Below are positions 43,383 through 51,522 of a DNA stretch of 64,000 nucleotides, piece after piece. The notes under the pieces are model-generated. The model saw only the letters and a program-made list of their open reading frames with translations, did no database searches and had not been told where the DNA came from. A program made the position numbers and the translations under genes. The stretch comes from JACDHG01 sp963811585 (GTDB lineage: Bacteria > Actinomycetota > Actinomycetes > Propionibacteriales > Nocardioidaceae): positions 1-64,000 of the forward strand of contig CAWERR010000003.1 of assembly GCA_963811585.1 (NCBI GenBank). Direction: 5' to 3'. Position 1 is the first letter of the stretch; each line of letters opens with the position of its first letter.

Positions 43383-44356
43383 CGGGCACCGCCCAGCAGC
43401 TGGGCCGGGTTGAGCACGAGCATTCGGTGGAGGTCGTCCTCCGACGCGCCGCCGGCTCGCAGTTGCGGGATGATCCGGGTCGGGAGGTTCTCCATGTGCC
43501 AGTGCGGCACGTTTGCGGCCCGCCACGACGGTGGCGTGATCCGGCTGAAGAATGCCGCGTCGTGCGAGAGCACCATCCGGTCGGCGTACCCACGGTCGAG
43601 CAGCGCGAGGACCGTCGCGATGCGCGCATCGTCGGGCAGGACATGCTCCATGCCGAAGCGATCCATCCCGATCGTCACGCCGGCGTCCATGAGCTCACGC
43701 AGGTATGCCAGGTCCTCGCTGTCCCCGCAGTGCCCGATGATCAGCCGCTCCGGGTCGATTCCACGGCCGCGGAAGAACTCCAGTTGCTCGCGGCCGTTCT
43801 GGGACGGCGCGTGTGTGTGGGTGGTGATCGGCGCGCCGGTCTGCTGCTGTGCGACCGCGGCCGCCTCGAACACGCGTTTCACGTCCGGGGTGATGCCGGG
43901 CCGGTCGGTGACGACCTTGAGTATCGCCGCTCGCACGCCAGTGCCCGCGATTCCCTCCTCGAGATCCCGCACGAAAAGCTCGATCAGCGGGTCGGGACCG
44001 TCCACGAGCAGCCCCGGTCCGTGGGTGTGGAAGTACGCCGGCAGCACATCGGCGGTGTAGTACCCAGTGGCGGCCAGCAGGTTGACCTGCGTGCGCGACG
44101 CCACGGTCGCGACCCGCCCGACGTCGCGACCCAAGCCAAGGACCGTGAGGTCCACGACGGCATGGATGCCAAGGTCCCAGAGCCGGTCGAGCCCGGCGAC
44201 AGCCGCCTCGACCAGCACGGCCTCGTCCCACTCCGGGTGGGGGAGGTTCAGGTCCAGCTCGGGGTGCCCGACGAAAACGTGCTCGTGGACGAGCGTCGCC
44301 CCCAGCTCGTCGACGGGCAGTGCCCCGCAGAACGTCTGAACCTCCCCGGTGGTCAC
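43379..44356 (-). CDS. Phosphotriesterase-family metallohydrolase (possible lactonase) of the quinate/shikimate operon
   Basis: The 325-residue amidohydrolase-superfamily protein carries the binuclear metal site: H24-x-H26 (LVHEHVF), a carboxylated-Lys candidate in AAILKVVTDRPG, His in ITTHTHAPS, His in LIIGHCGDSEDL, and the final Asp in VLSHDAAFF. Members are phosphotriesterases or lactonases. It overlaps dctP upstream and the QsuB-like gene downstream by 4 bp each, so it is made together with the pathway. I infer that it opens a lactone or ester of a quinate-type substrate; a phosphate ester is possible. First intact gene beside the indel-rich segment. Confidence 0.85.
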   Translation of the reverse strand: MTTGEVQTFCGALPVDELGATLVHEHVFVGHPELDLNLPHPEWDEAVLVEAAVAGLDRLWDLGIHAVVDLTVLGLGRDVGRVATVASRTQVNLLAATGYYTADVLPAYFHTHGPGLLVDGPDPLIELFVRDLEEGIAGTGVRAAILKVVTDRPGITPDVKRVFEAAAVAQQQTGAPITTHTHAPSQNGREQLEFFRGRGIDPERLIIGHCGDSEDLAYLRELMDAGVTIGMDRFGMEHVLPDDARIATVLALLDRGYADRMVLSHDAAFFSRITPPSWRAANVPHWHMENLPTRIIPQLRAGGASEDDLHRMLVLNPAQLLGGAR

Positions 44357-45372
44357 TCCGCGGCGCTCCGGATCCCCTCGTAGATCTCAAGCTGCTCGTC
44401 GTCGAAGTTGTCGCTGAGATAGCCGTCGACCTGCGACCGGAACGCGTCCACGTCCACGTCGTCGACGATCTCGATCGCGCCGCTCTCTCCCCACTCGGCG
44501 AGCGTCTTCTCCTCGTCCTCGGCGACGCATCCTGGGACCTGCTCGACGGCCGAGTCAACGGCCGACTGGAGGGCCTCCTGCTGCTCGGTCGAGAGCTCCT
44601 CCCAGACTTCGCCGATGATCACCAGGTTGGAGTTCGCCTGGTGCGACGAGAGGCTGATGTAGTCCTGCACCTCCTGGAGGTTGATCGCTGCGATGTTGAC
44701 GATCGGGTTCTCTTGCCCGTCCACCGTGCCCTGCTGCAGCGCGAGGAAGAGTTCCTCGTAGGCCACCTCGGTCGCCGATGCGCCGAGCGCCTCGGCGTTC
44801 AGCAGAAACTGCGGAGAGTTGGGGAACCGCATCCGAAGCCCGTCGAGGTCACTGGGTTCACGGATCGGCTCGTTGGCCGTGAACTGGCGCATCCCAGCCG
44901 ACCACGCACCTAGCGTTGTCACGCCAGTCTCCTCAGCGAAACTGTCGAGCAGTTCGGTCGCGGCGTCGCTCTCGAAGTAGCGGGTCAGATGGTCGCTGTC
45001 GTCGAACGCGTACGCCGCGTCAAGCACGCTCACCGGCTCGTAGACGGCTCCGAGCGCGGACGCGCCCTGGATGTCCATGTCGATGTCGCCCGAGACCACC
45101 GAGGCGATCCGGTCGGCGTCGGCCCCTAGCGCGCTGGCCGGGAACACTTTCACGGTGATGCCCACGTCGGCGTCCGCAACCTCGTCGGCGATGACCTGGG
45201 CACCGCACCGGTGCTGCGGCTGCGACTCGGTGTAACTGTGCGCGAGGCGGATCTCGATGTCCCCGCCATCCTCGCCACCCTCGTCGTCGCCGCCGCAGGC
45301 GGCGAGTAGGACGAGGGGTGCCACGGCGCAGACGGCGAGTGCCACCGTCCTTCGGTTCCTTCGAACGGGCAT
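44353..45372 (-). CDS. dctP: TRAP transporter substrate-binding lipoprotein DctP
   Basis: The 339-residue extracytoplasmic protein has a lipobox (LLAAC, Cys26) and DctP blocks: EIRLAHSYTESQPQHRC, VFPASALGADADRIASVVSGDIDM, LDGLRMRFPNSP with the conserved Arg that binds carboxylates, and AYEELFLALQQGTVDGQENP. It delivers a carboxylate, here probably quinate or shikimate, to DctQM. It overlaps the downstream hydrolase gene by 4 bp and lies 15 bp after the dehydrogenase gene. Confidence 0.92.
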   Translation of the reverse strand: MPVRRNRRTVALAVCAVAPLVLLAACGGDDEGGEDGGDIEIRLAHSYTESQPQHRCGAQVIADEVADADVGITVKVFPASALGADADRIASVVSGDIDMDIQGASALGAVYEPVSVLDAAYAFDDSDHLTRYFESDAATELLDSFAEETGVTTLGAWSAGMRQFTANEPIREPSDLDGLRMRFPNSPQFLLNAEALGASATEVAYEELFLALQQGTVDGQENPIVNIAAINLQEVQDYISLSSHQANSNLVIIGEVWEELSTEQQEALQSAVDSAVEQVPGCVAEDEEKTLAEWGESGAIEIVDDVDVDAFRSQVDGYLSDNFDDEQLEIYEGIRSAAE

Positions 45373-45387
45373 GGCTAGTTCCTTTCC

Positions 45388-46284
45388 TCAGTGATCCGGG
45401 TCGGGGGTGGTGACGACTTCGGCGGCGACCATCTCGTCGAAGTCGCGAAACATCGCCGTGCGATCGGCCGGGCTTCCGGTGATCAGCTCGAAGGCGTCGG
45501 CAGCCTGGTGGACAGCCATTCCGGCTCCTTTCAGCGTCCGGCACCCGCGCTCCTCCGCCGCCTGAAGCAGTGGGGTCAACAGCGGGCGGTAAACGATGTC
45601 GGCGACCCAGAGGGGCGGGCGGAGGAGTTCGACCGGGAGGGGTGAGCCGGGGTATGCCGCCATGCCTACGGGCGTGGCGTTCACCAGGCCGCTGGCTACC
45701 TTGAGCAGGTCAGGCAGCGGATCCGGGCGAATCGCCTCCACCGAGGCGCGGGTCCGCACCGAGTCGACCGACGCGAGGAGGGCTTGGGCACGAGAGCTGT
45801 TGGGGTCAACCACGATCAGTCGGCGGACGCCACGCCGGAGCAGTGAGTGGGCGACTGCCGTGCCCGCGCCGCCAGCGCCGAGGAGGACGACAGCGTCGAG
45901 GGGCACATCGGGTAGCCCTTCGCGGAATGCCCGGTCGAAGCCGGACGTATCGGTGTTGTGGCCGACGGTCGCGCCGTCGTCGACGAGGACGGTGTTCAGC
46001 GCCCCGATGGCGCGCACGTCGGGCGTCATCCGGTCGACCAGCGGCAGCATGGCCTGCTTGACCGGGTGGGTGACATTGAGGCCGTTGAATCCGAGCCGGA
46101 CCGCGGAGCGGAGCAGCCTCTGCAGCGGCTGCTCGCCCAACTCGTCGTCGCCGAGATCGATGGTCGTGTAGACGTAGCGCAGGCCCTGCCGGGCGGCTTC
46201 CCGTTCGTGCATCTCGGGCGTGAGGGACGGCTTGACCCCCTGGCCGAGCAGGCCGACCAGGTACGACGTGCGTCCGGGCCTCAC
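45388..46284 (-). CDS. Quinate/shikimate dehydrogenase (QsuD-like, AroE family)
   Basis: The 298-residue protein shows GLLGQGVKPSLTPEMHEREA, GLRYVYTTIDL, FNGLNVTHPVKQAML (the catalytic Lys), IGALNTVLVDDG, GHNTDTSGF, and a Rossmann loop VLLGAGGAGTAVAHSLL followed by VVDPNSSRAQAL. An Asp at the end of the second strand suggests NAD rather than NADP, as in catabolic QsuD rather than biosynthetic AroE. It oxidises quinate to dehydroquinate or shikimate to dehydroshikimate. GTG/ATG overlap with dctM by 4 bp. Confidence 0.88.
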   Translation of the reverse strand: MRPGRTSYLVGLLGQGVKPSLTPEMHEREAARQGLRYVYTTIDLGDDELGEQPLQRLLRSAVRLGFNGLNVTHPVKQAMLPLVDRMTPDVRAIGALNTVLVDDGATVGHNTDTSGFDRAFREGLPDVPLDAVVLLGAGGAGTAVAHSLLRRGVRRLIVVDPNSSRAQALLASVDSVRTRASVEAIRPDPLPDLLKVASGLVNATPVGMAAYPGSPLPVELLRPPLWVADIVYRPLLTPLLQAAEERGCRTLKGAGMAVHQAADAFELITGSPADRTAMFRDFDEMVAAEVVTTPDPDH

Positions 46285-47555
46285 AGCCCCAACCTCTCGG
46301 GCAGGTACAAGATCGCGTCCGGCCAGAAGATGATGCCGAAGCAGACCAGGACCAGCGGCACCATGAAGGGGACCGACCCCCAGAACACCTCGGCCATCCG
46401 GGCCTTGGCGATCGCCTGCAGCACGAAGATGACCGTCCCGACCGGCGGGGTCAATAGGCCGATCATCTGCGAGAGAATCATCAGCACCCCCAGCGCAATC
46501 GGGTCGACGTCATACGTCGCGCTGATCGGCAGCAGGATGGGGACCGTCAGGGTCAACACCGCAATCGCGTCGAGGGCGGTGCCCAGGATCATCGAGAGCG
46601 CGAACACCAGCAACATGAAGACGGTGCCGCTCGTGGTCAGCTCGAGCACGAACTCCGAGATCTGCTGCGGCACGCTCTCGCTGGCGAAGACGTAGCCGAG
46701 CAGGTTGGCCGACGCGACGATCAGCATGATGCTGCCCGTCGTGACGACGGCCTCGACTAAGACCTTCGGCAGCACGCGCAGGGTCAGCGTGCGGTACGCG
46801 AAACCGAGGACCACCATGTACGCCGCACCCACCGCCGCGGCCTCCGTCGGCGTGAAGTACCCGCCGAGGATCCCGCCGAGGATCACGACCGGCGCCCCCA
46901 TGGGGGCGATGACCCGCCGTCCGGTCTCCCACACCCGTGCCCCGCTGAACTCGGTCCGCTTGATGTTCTCGTCGTTGCGAACGAGCACGAAGACGACCAT
47001 GCAAAGGCCGACAGCCATCAGCAGGGCGGGCACCACGGATGCAGCGAACAGGGCTCCCGTCGAGACCGCTGCGAGCCCGGCGTAGATGACCGCGGGGATG
47101 CTGGGCGGCATGACAGGCGCGATTAGCGATGCGGACCCGGTGACGCCGAGCGCGAACTTCTTGGAGTAGCCCATGCGCAGCATGGCCGGGATCTGGAGCT
47201 TGCCGAGGGCTGCCGCATCGGCCACCGCTGACCCGCTCATCCAGGAGAAACCCAGACTGACCCCGACGCTGACGTAACCAAGGCTCCCTCGGACCCGACC
47301 AAGCAAAGCGAGAGCGAAGTCGAAGAGTCGGTCGGCGATGCCGGCGTGATTCGCCAGCGAACCCATCAGGATGAAGAGCGGTACGGCGAGGAGCGGGAAG
47401 CTAGCGGTCGAGGTGGCGACCAGTCTCAGCGCCAGTCCCAGCGACTGGTCGGTCGAAATCAGGTAGAGCAAACACGGCCCGATGAAAGCGAACGCGACCG
47501 GCACCCGCAGCAGCAGCAGTGCCGTGATCAGCAGGCCGAGCACGAGGAGGCTCAT
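46281..47555 (-). CDS. dctM: TRAP transporter large permease DctM
   Basis: The 424-residue protein has about 12 membrane helices and the DctM pattern (VPLFILMGSLANHAGIADRLFDF, SWMSGSAVADAAALGKLQIPAM, GVTGSASLIAPVMPPSIP, GGILGGYFTPTEAAAVGA). It is the sodium-coupled transport channel. ATG 47555 overlaps the dctQ stop by 4 bp; the open frame continues upstream in another gene's shadow. Confidence 0.93.
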   Translation of the reverse strand: MSLLVLGLLITALLLLRVPVAFAFIGPCLLYLISTDQSLGLALRLVATSTASFPLLAVPLFILMGSLANHAGIADRLFDFALALLGRVRGSLGYVSVGVSLGFSWMSGSAVADAAALGKLQIPAMLRMGYSKKFALGVTGSASLIAPVMPPSIPAVIYAGLAAVSTGALFAASVVPALLMAVGLCMVVFVLVRNDENIKRTEFSGARVWETGRRVIAPMGAPVVILGGILGGYFTPTEAAAVGAAYMVVLGFAYRTLTLRVLPKVLVEAVVTTGSIMLIVASANLLGYVFASESVPQQISEFVLELTTSGTVFMLLVFALSMILGTALDAIAVLTLTVPILLPISATYDVDPIALGVLMILSQMIGLLTPPVGTVIFVLQAIAKARMAEVFWGSVPFMVPLVLVCFGIIFWPDAILYLPERLGL

Positions 47556-48166
47556 GCGGTCGGCACCGTCTCGTGCGCGTCGTCCTCGGGCTCCGGCACG
47601 CCGAGCGCGGCGTACCGGATGGCGGCCACAGTGGCGCGCACGACCGTGCTGACGAAGCCGATGAGGGAGATGCCGTAGAGCCAGGACATCGGCATGCCCA
47701 TAGCGGGCGATTTGAGTATGCCCTGGTCCTGCATCAGGGACCACGCCTCCGCGGTGAGGCCAACGCCGACCGCGGCCACGACCAGGTTGGCGAACACCCG
47801 GACCACCCGCTGGACCAACGGGCTGGGGACCATGTCGACCATTTCGATCGCGATGTGGGAGTCCATCGTGACGAGGACACCGGCGACGACGAAGGTCAGC
47901 CACACGAGCGAGAACCGCGCGAGCTCCCCGGTCCACGGCCACCCGTCGAACGGCAGGTGACGCTGCGCCGCCTGGACCAGGACGAGGAAGAAGATCAGGA
48001 GCAGCGCTGCTGAGCCGATACCGAGCTCGATCGCCGTGATGACCTTGATCGGGCGGGCCACCCACGGAGGCGGGTCCTCGAGGAACGACTTCAGGCGCTC
48101 TATCGGGCTCTGTCGCGCTGCATCAACGGTCACAAGCAGGGAACCTAGGGATCGCAGGGATGCCAT
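47552..48166 (-). CDS. dctQ: TRAP transporter small permease DctQ
   Basis: The 204-residue protein has four membrane helices with the DctQ features WTGELARFSLVWLTFVVAGVL and DSHIAIEMVDM. It pairs with DctM. The ATG at 48166 falls inside the palindrome 48165-48182 and has no ribosome-binding site; GTG 48133 (then 193 aa) may be the true start. First gene of the six-gene quinate/shikimate operon. Confidence 0.88.
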   Translation of the reverse strand: MASLRSLGSLLVTVDAARQSPIERLKSFLEDPPPWVARPIKVITAIELGIGSAALLLIFFLVLVQAAQRHLPFDGWPWTGELARFSLVWLTFVVAGVLVTMDSHIAIEMVDMVPSPLVQRVVRVFANLVVAAVGVGLTAEAWSLMQDQGILKSPAMGMPMSWLYGISLIGFVSTVVRATVAAIRYAALGVPEPEDDAHETVPTA

Positions 48167-48182
48167 GGCAAGGGGTTGCCAT
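48165..48182. promoter_or_regulatory. Perfect palindrome between dctQ and lacI-type gene (putative operator)
   Basis: ATGGCAA-N4-TTGCCAT is a perfect 7-bp-arm inverted repeat. GTTGCCA recurs 11 bp after its right arm, at 48186-48192. It is placed between the two divergent starts, the usual position for control by the adjacent LacI protein. Confidence 0.55.
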
Positions 48183-48210
48183 CATGTTGCCAACGTGGTG
48201 GAGTTTGCTC

Positions 48211-49215
48211 GTGGCGGACCCGACCATCTACGACGTCGCGAAGGCCGCAGGGGTCGCCACGTCGACCGTCTCGCGGGCCTTCTCGAACCCCCAGCGAGTC
48301 GGCGCTACGACCCGGGCGCACGTCCTAGCGGTCGCGGACGAGCTCGGCTACCGCCCCAATCCCCACGCTCGGGCGCTGCTCTCGGGCCGCCACCACACGA
48401 TCGCGATGGTGGTCTCCGACATCACCAACCCCCACTACTTCGAGCTGATTCGCGGCGCGGAGATGCGAGCCAGGGCGTCTGAGTACACGCTCCTCCTGGT
48501 CAATGCGGAGGAGTCACCCCGAATTGAGTACGACCAGATCCAGCGGCTGGTGCCCTCGGTCGACGGCTTCGTCCTTGCTGCCAGCCGCCTCCCGGACGAG
48601 AACCTCCGACAACTGTCCGGCCAACGGCCGGTGGTGCTCATGAGCCGAGAGCTGCCGGGTTTGGCGAGCGTCGTGCTCGACCATCACCGTGGTTGCCGCC
48701 AGATCGTCGAGCACCTGGCCTCCCTCGGCCACCGGCATCTGGTCTACCTGGCCGGACCCGAGAACTCCTGGATGGCGGCGACCCGCTGGACGGCGTTGCG
48801 GGCGGCCTCGGCTGATCTCCGGATCCGCGCAGAGCGGGTCGGACCGTTCACGCCCAAGGTGTCGCAAGGAGGAGCCGCGGCCGACGGCGCCCTCAACACC
48901 GGCGCCACCGCACTCGTTGCCCACAACGACCTGCTCGCGATCGGCATGATCAAGCGCCTCGCCGAGCGCTCGGTGCAGGTTCCCGACGAGGTCAGCGTCG
49001 TCGGCTTCGACAACATCTTCGCCTCCGACCTTTGCACGCCTAGCTTGACGACCTTGGGTGGATCCCACGCCGAGGTCGGCCGGGCTGCCGTCGAGCTGTT
49101 GCTCGAGTCGTTCGCTTCGGATCGTCGCACCGCGCCGCCACCGCAGGTGGTCCTCCCCACTGACCTGGTGCTGCGCCGTTCAAGCGGAGTGCTAGCCAGC
49201 AGTATCAGCTCTTGA
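48211..49215 (+). CDS. LacI-family transcriptional regulator
   Basis: The 334-residue protein starts at GTG 48211 with GGAG 7 nt upstream, placing the helix-turn-helix IYDVAKAAGVATSTVSRAF at the very N-terminus; ATG 48160 would add 17 residues before it. The periplasmic-binding-protein-like domain shows IAMVVSDITNPHYFELIRGAE and NTGATALVAHNDLLAIGM. It diverges from the TRAP-QsuB operon across the palindrome at 48165, and probably represses it until a quinate-pathway compound binds. Confidence 0.9.
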   Translation: MADPTIYDVAKAAGVATSTVSRAFSNPQRVGATTRAHVLAVADELGYRPNPHARALLSGRHHTIAMVVSDITNPHYFELIRGAEMRARASEYTLLLVNAEESPRIEYDQIQRLVPSVDGFVLAASRLPDENLRQLSGQRPVVLMSRELPGLASVVLDHHRGCRQIVEHLASLGHRHLVYLAGPENSWMAATRWTALRAASADLRIRAERVGPFTPKVSQGGAAADGALNTGATALVAHNDLLAIGMIKRLAERSVQVPDEVSVVGFDNIFASDLCTPSLTTLGGSHAEVGRAAVELLLESFASDRRTAPPPQVVLPTDLVLRRSSGVLASSISS

Positions 49216-49243
49216 CGGCCGGCTGTTCCACTAGGGTCAGAGC

Positions 49244-50788
49244 GTGCGCACGCGGCGGTGCATCAGTAGGGCGGGGATGTTCGTACTGTGCCTGGTTTCG
49301 GCGATCGCGACCGGCGGGTGCACGTCCGACAACTCGTCGAGCCCAGACCCGAACGCGAACGCTGACGCGGCGCCGATGACCGGCGATCCGATGGAGCTGG
49401 ACGTCCTTGTCTACAACGTCGAGTACGGCGGAGATGCTTCGACCGACAAAGTCATGCGGTCACTCGACGCGGACATCGTCGGCGTACTCGAGTCCTACAA
49501 CCGACTTCCAGAGATCGCCCAGAAGACGGGCTACCCCTACTACAACGTGGGGCTGCAACTGCTCTCGAAGTACCCCATTCACGAGCCGTCCGGCGCTGAC
49601 GGCCTCTACGCACTCATTGAGGTGCAGCCGGGATACGCCGTGGCATTCTTCAACACTCACCTCGACTACGTGGCTTACGGGCCGAGGCTGTTGGCCGCCG
49701 GAATGCCTGTCTCGGACGTGATGGCCTCAGAGAATGAGGTACGCACATCGTCGATGGAGATCCTGCTGCCACCTCTCGCCGAGACGACAGAAGCCGGTTA
49801 CCCGACGTTCCTCACCGGTGACTTCAACCAGCCATCCAGCCTCGACTACACCGCAGAGACGATCGGGACTCGCGACGGGGTCGCTGAGGTTGTGCCATGG
49901 CCGGTGAGTGAGGCCCTGCTTGACATCGGCCTCCGTGACGCGTTCCGGGACATCTACCCAGACCCGCTCGCCAATCCCGGCCTGACTCACGACAACCCCG
50001 ACTTCAAGCAAGGCGGGGTCGGCGACCGGATCGACTACGTCTACGCCGGCGGTCCGTCCCAGACGCTCGAAAGCCAACTCGTCGGCAAGACGGGCGATCC
50101 GAACGTCGACATCGGCTTCGAGCCGTGGAGCTCCGACCACCGCGCTGTGCTATCCACGTTCGAGCTCGAGCCCCTGGCGCTGCCCACGACCGTGTCGCTG
50201 GATGGTCGCATGCTGACCGAGGGAGACAAGTTCACCGTTTACCACAACGCCCCAGGCGCCTCGGAGACGACAGTCGCCGTCCTTCCGGAAGGCGGTGACG
50301 CATCGGAGGCGTTGACGTCGCAGTCGTCCGACGATGCCGCGGGCTCGATGTCGTTCGACACGGCCGACCTCCCGCCGGGTGGGTACGACGTCTTGCTGCT
50401 CGATGAAACTGGCGACGAGGTCGCGCGCAACGAGATCTGGGTTCGCTCGCGCAATGCCGACGTGCGGATCAGCACTGATCGCACGAAGTACGCAGTAGGT
50501 GAGCCCATCGACGTGGCTTGGGAAAATGGACCGGCGAATCGATGGGACTGGATCGGTCTGTACCAGGCCGATGCCGCGGACCCGAACAAGGACGACTATC
50601 TGCTCTGGGGCTACACCGGTGGCCATGACTCCGGTGCCCTTCCGCCGACGGTCACTGGGTCGATGACCCTCGACGATTCCTCGCAAGGGCGTCCGTGGCC
50701 GCTCCCACCGGGCGACTACGTCGTGCACTACCTGTTGACGGACCAGTACGAGTCGGCGGGGAGTGTCGGGTTCACCGTCGTACGTTAA
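49244..50788 (+). CDS. Lipoprotein endonuclease/exonuclease/phosphatase (EEP) family protein
   Basis: The 514-residue protein has a lipobox (IATGGC) and an EEP domain: LVYNVEYGG, THLDYV, FLTGDFNQPSSLDY, VGDRIDYVYA and SSDHRAVLSTFE give the Mg-binding and catalytic acids, Asn and His. A C-terminal region of about 200 residues forms one or two beta sandwiches (WIGLYQADAADPN). It acts outside the membrane on phosphodiesters or nucleic acid. GTG start 28 bp after the LacI stop; co-transcription is possible but no functional link is evident. Confidence 0.85.
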   Translation: MRTRRCISRAGMFVLCLVSAIATGGCTSDNSSSPDPNANADAAPMTGDPMELDVLVYNVEYGGDASTDKVMRSLDADIVGVLESYNRLPEIAQKTGYPYYNVGLQLLSKYPIHEPSGADGLYALIEVQPGYAVAFFNTHLDYVAYGPRLLAAGMPVSDVMASENEVRTSSMEILLPPLAETTEAGYPTFLTGDFNQPSSLDYTAETIGTRDGVAEVVPWPVSEALLDIGLRDAFRDIYPDPLANPGLTHDNPDFKQGGVGDRIDYVYAGGPSQTLESQLVGKTGDPNVDIGFEPWSSDHRAVLSTFELEPLALPTTVSLDGRMLTEGDKFTVYHNAPGASETTVAVLPEGGDASEALTSQSSDDAAGSMSFDTADLPPGGYDVLLLDETGDEVARNEIWVRSRNADVRISTDRTKYAVGEPIDVAWENGPANRWDWIGLYQADAADPNKDDYLLWGYTGGHDSGALPPTVTGSMTLDDSSQGRPWPLPPGDYVVHYLLTDQYESAGSVGFTVVR

Positions 50789-50815
50789 CGGTCCGCACCC
50801 GGACCCATTCATTGC

Positions 50816-51466
50816 TCAGTCGCGGCCCACCCAGGTGGCGATGTCGACCTCGTTGCCTTCGGGATCGGCCAACGTCCAATGCATAGGAGCGAACTTGTCG
50901 GTGACCAGGGTGCCGCCGGCTGCCAGAGCTGCGGCCACCCGGGCCTCGGCCTGGTCGTGGGGAACCCCGACGTCGACGTGGATGCGGTTGCGGCCCGTGC
51001 GCATCACGTCCATCTTTTGCACATAGACCGGCGGGTACAGGTCGTCGGGGTCGGCGATGTCGGATTCACCCACCATCTCGTAACTCAACACAGCGCACCA
51101 GAAGGTGCGCACCTTGTCGACATCGAGGGCGTCGAGGGCGAACTCCCAGGTGCGGGTGTTGGCGGGGTCGGCGCTGATGTTGAGCGCCTTGGCGGCTGCA
51201 GAGATCTGTTGGGCGAGGGACAGGTCGACGTCGGTCAGCGACCAGTGCTCCTTGGTGACCAGCCGGACCTCCACCGCGCCGCCACGCACGTTGAGATCCG
51301 GGTGGTGGCCGGCTGCCTCGGCGAGCTGCCCGATCTCTTCGACCAGCTTCAAGCTCGTGGCGAAGTCGCCCGTGCGAAAGACTGCGAAGGCAACCGACCA
51401 CAGGACTCGCCAGTCGTCGACGCCGTCGGCCTCGTGGAACTGCTTGGGGGTGATTTGATCAGACAT
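50816..51466 (-). CDS. Pterin-4a-carbinolamine dehydratase (DCoH) fused to a glyoxalase-like (VOC) domain
   Basis: The 216-residue protein has an N-terminal DCoH region (residues about 1-95) with the active-site AGHHPDLNVRGGAVEVRLVT and WSLTDVDLSLAQQI, and a C-terminal VOC-type domain (RTWEFALDALDVDKVRTFW, NRIHVDVGVPHDQAEARV, TLADPEGNEVDIATWVG). DCoH recycles tetrahydrobiopterin-type cofactors; the VOC role is unknown. ATG 51466 is used; another at 51475 is possible. No aromatic amino-acid hydroxylase is adjacent. Confidence 0.82.
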   Translation of the reverse strand: MSDQITPKQFHEADGVDDWRVLWSVAFAVFRTGDFATSLKLVEEIGQLAEAAGHHPDLNVRGGAVEVRLVTKEHWSLTDVDLSLAQQISAAAKALNISADPANTRTWEFALDALDVDKVRTFWCAVLSYEMVGESDIADPDDLYPPVYVQKMDVMRTGRNRIHVDVGVPHDQAEARVAAALAAGGTLVTDKFAPMHWTLADPEGNEVDIATWVGRD

Positions 51467-51522
51467 GGCTGCCACCGTAGACCTGAGGGCTGACAGTCGC
51501 AGTCAACGCAGCTAGCTGATCG

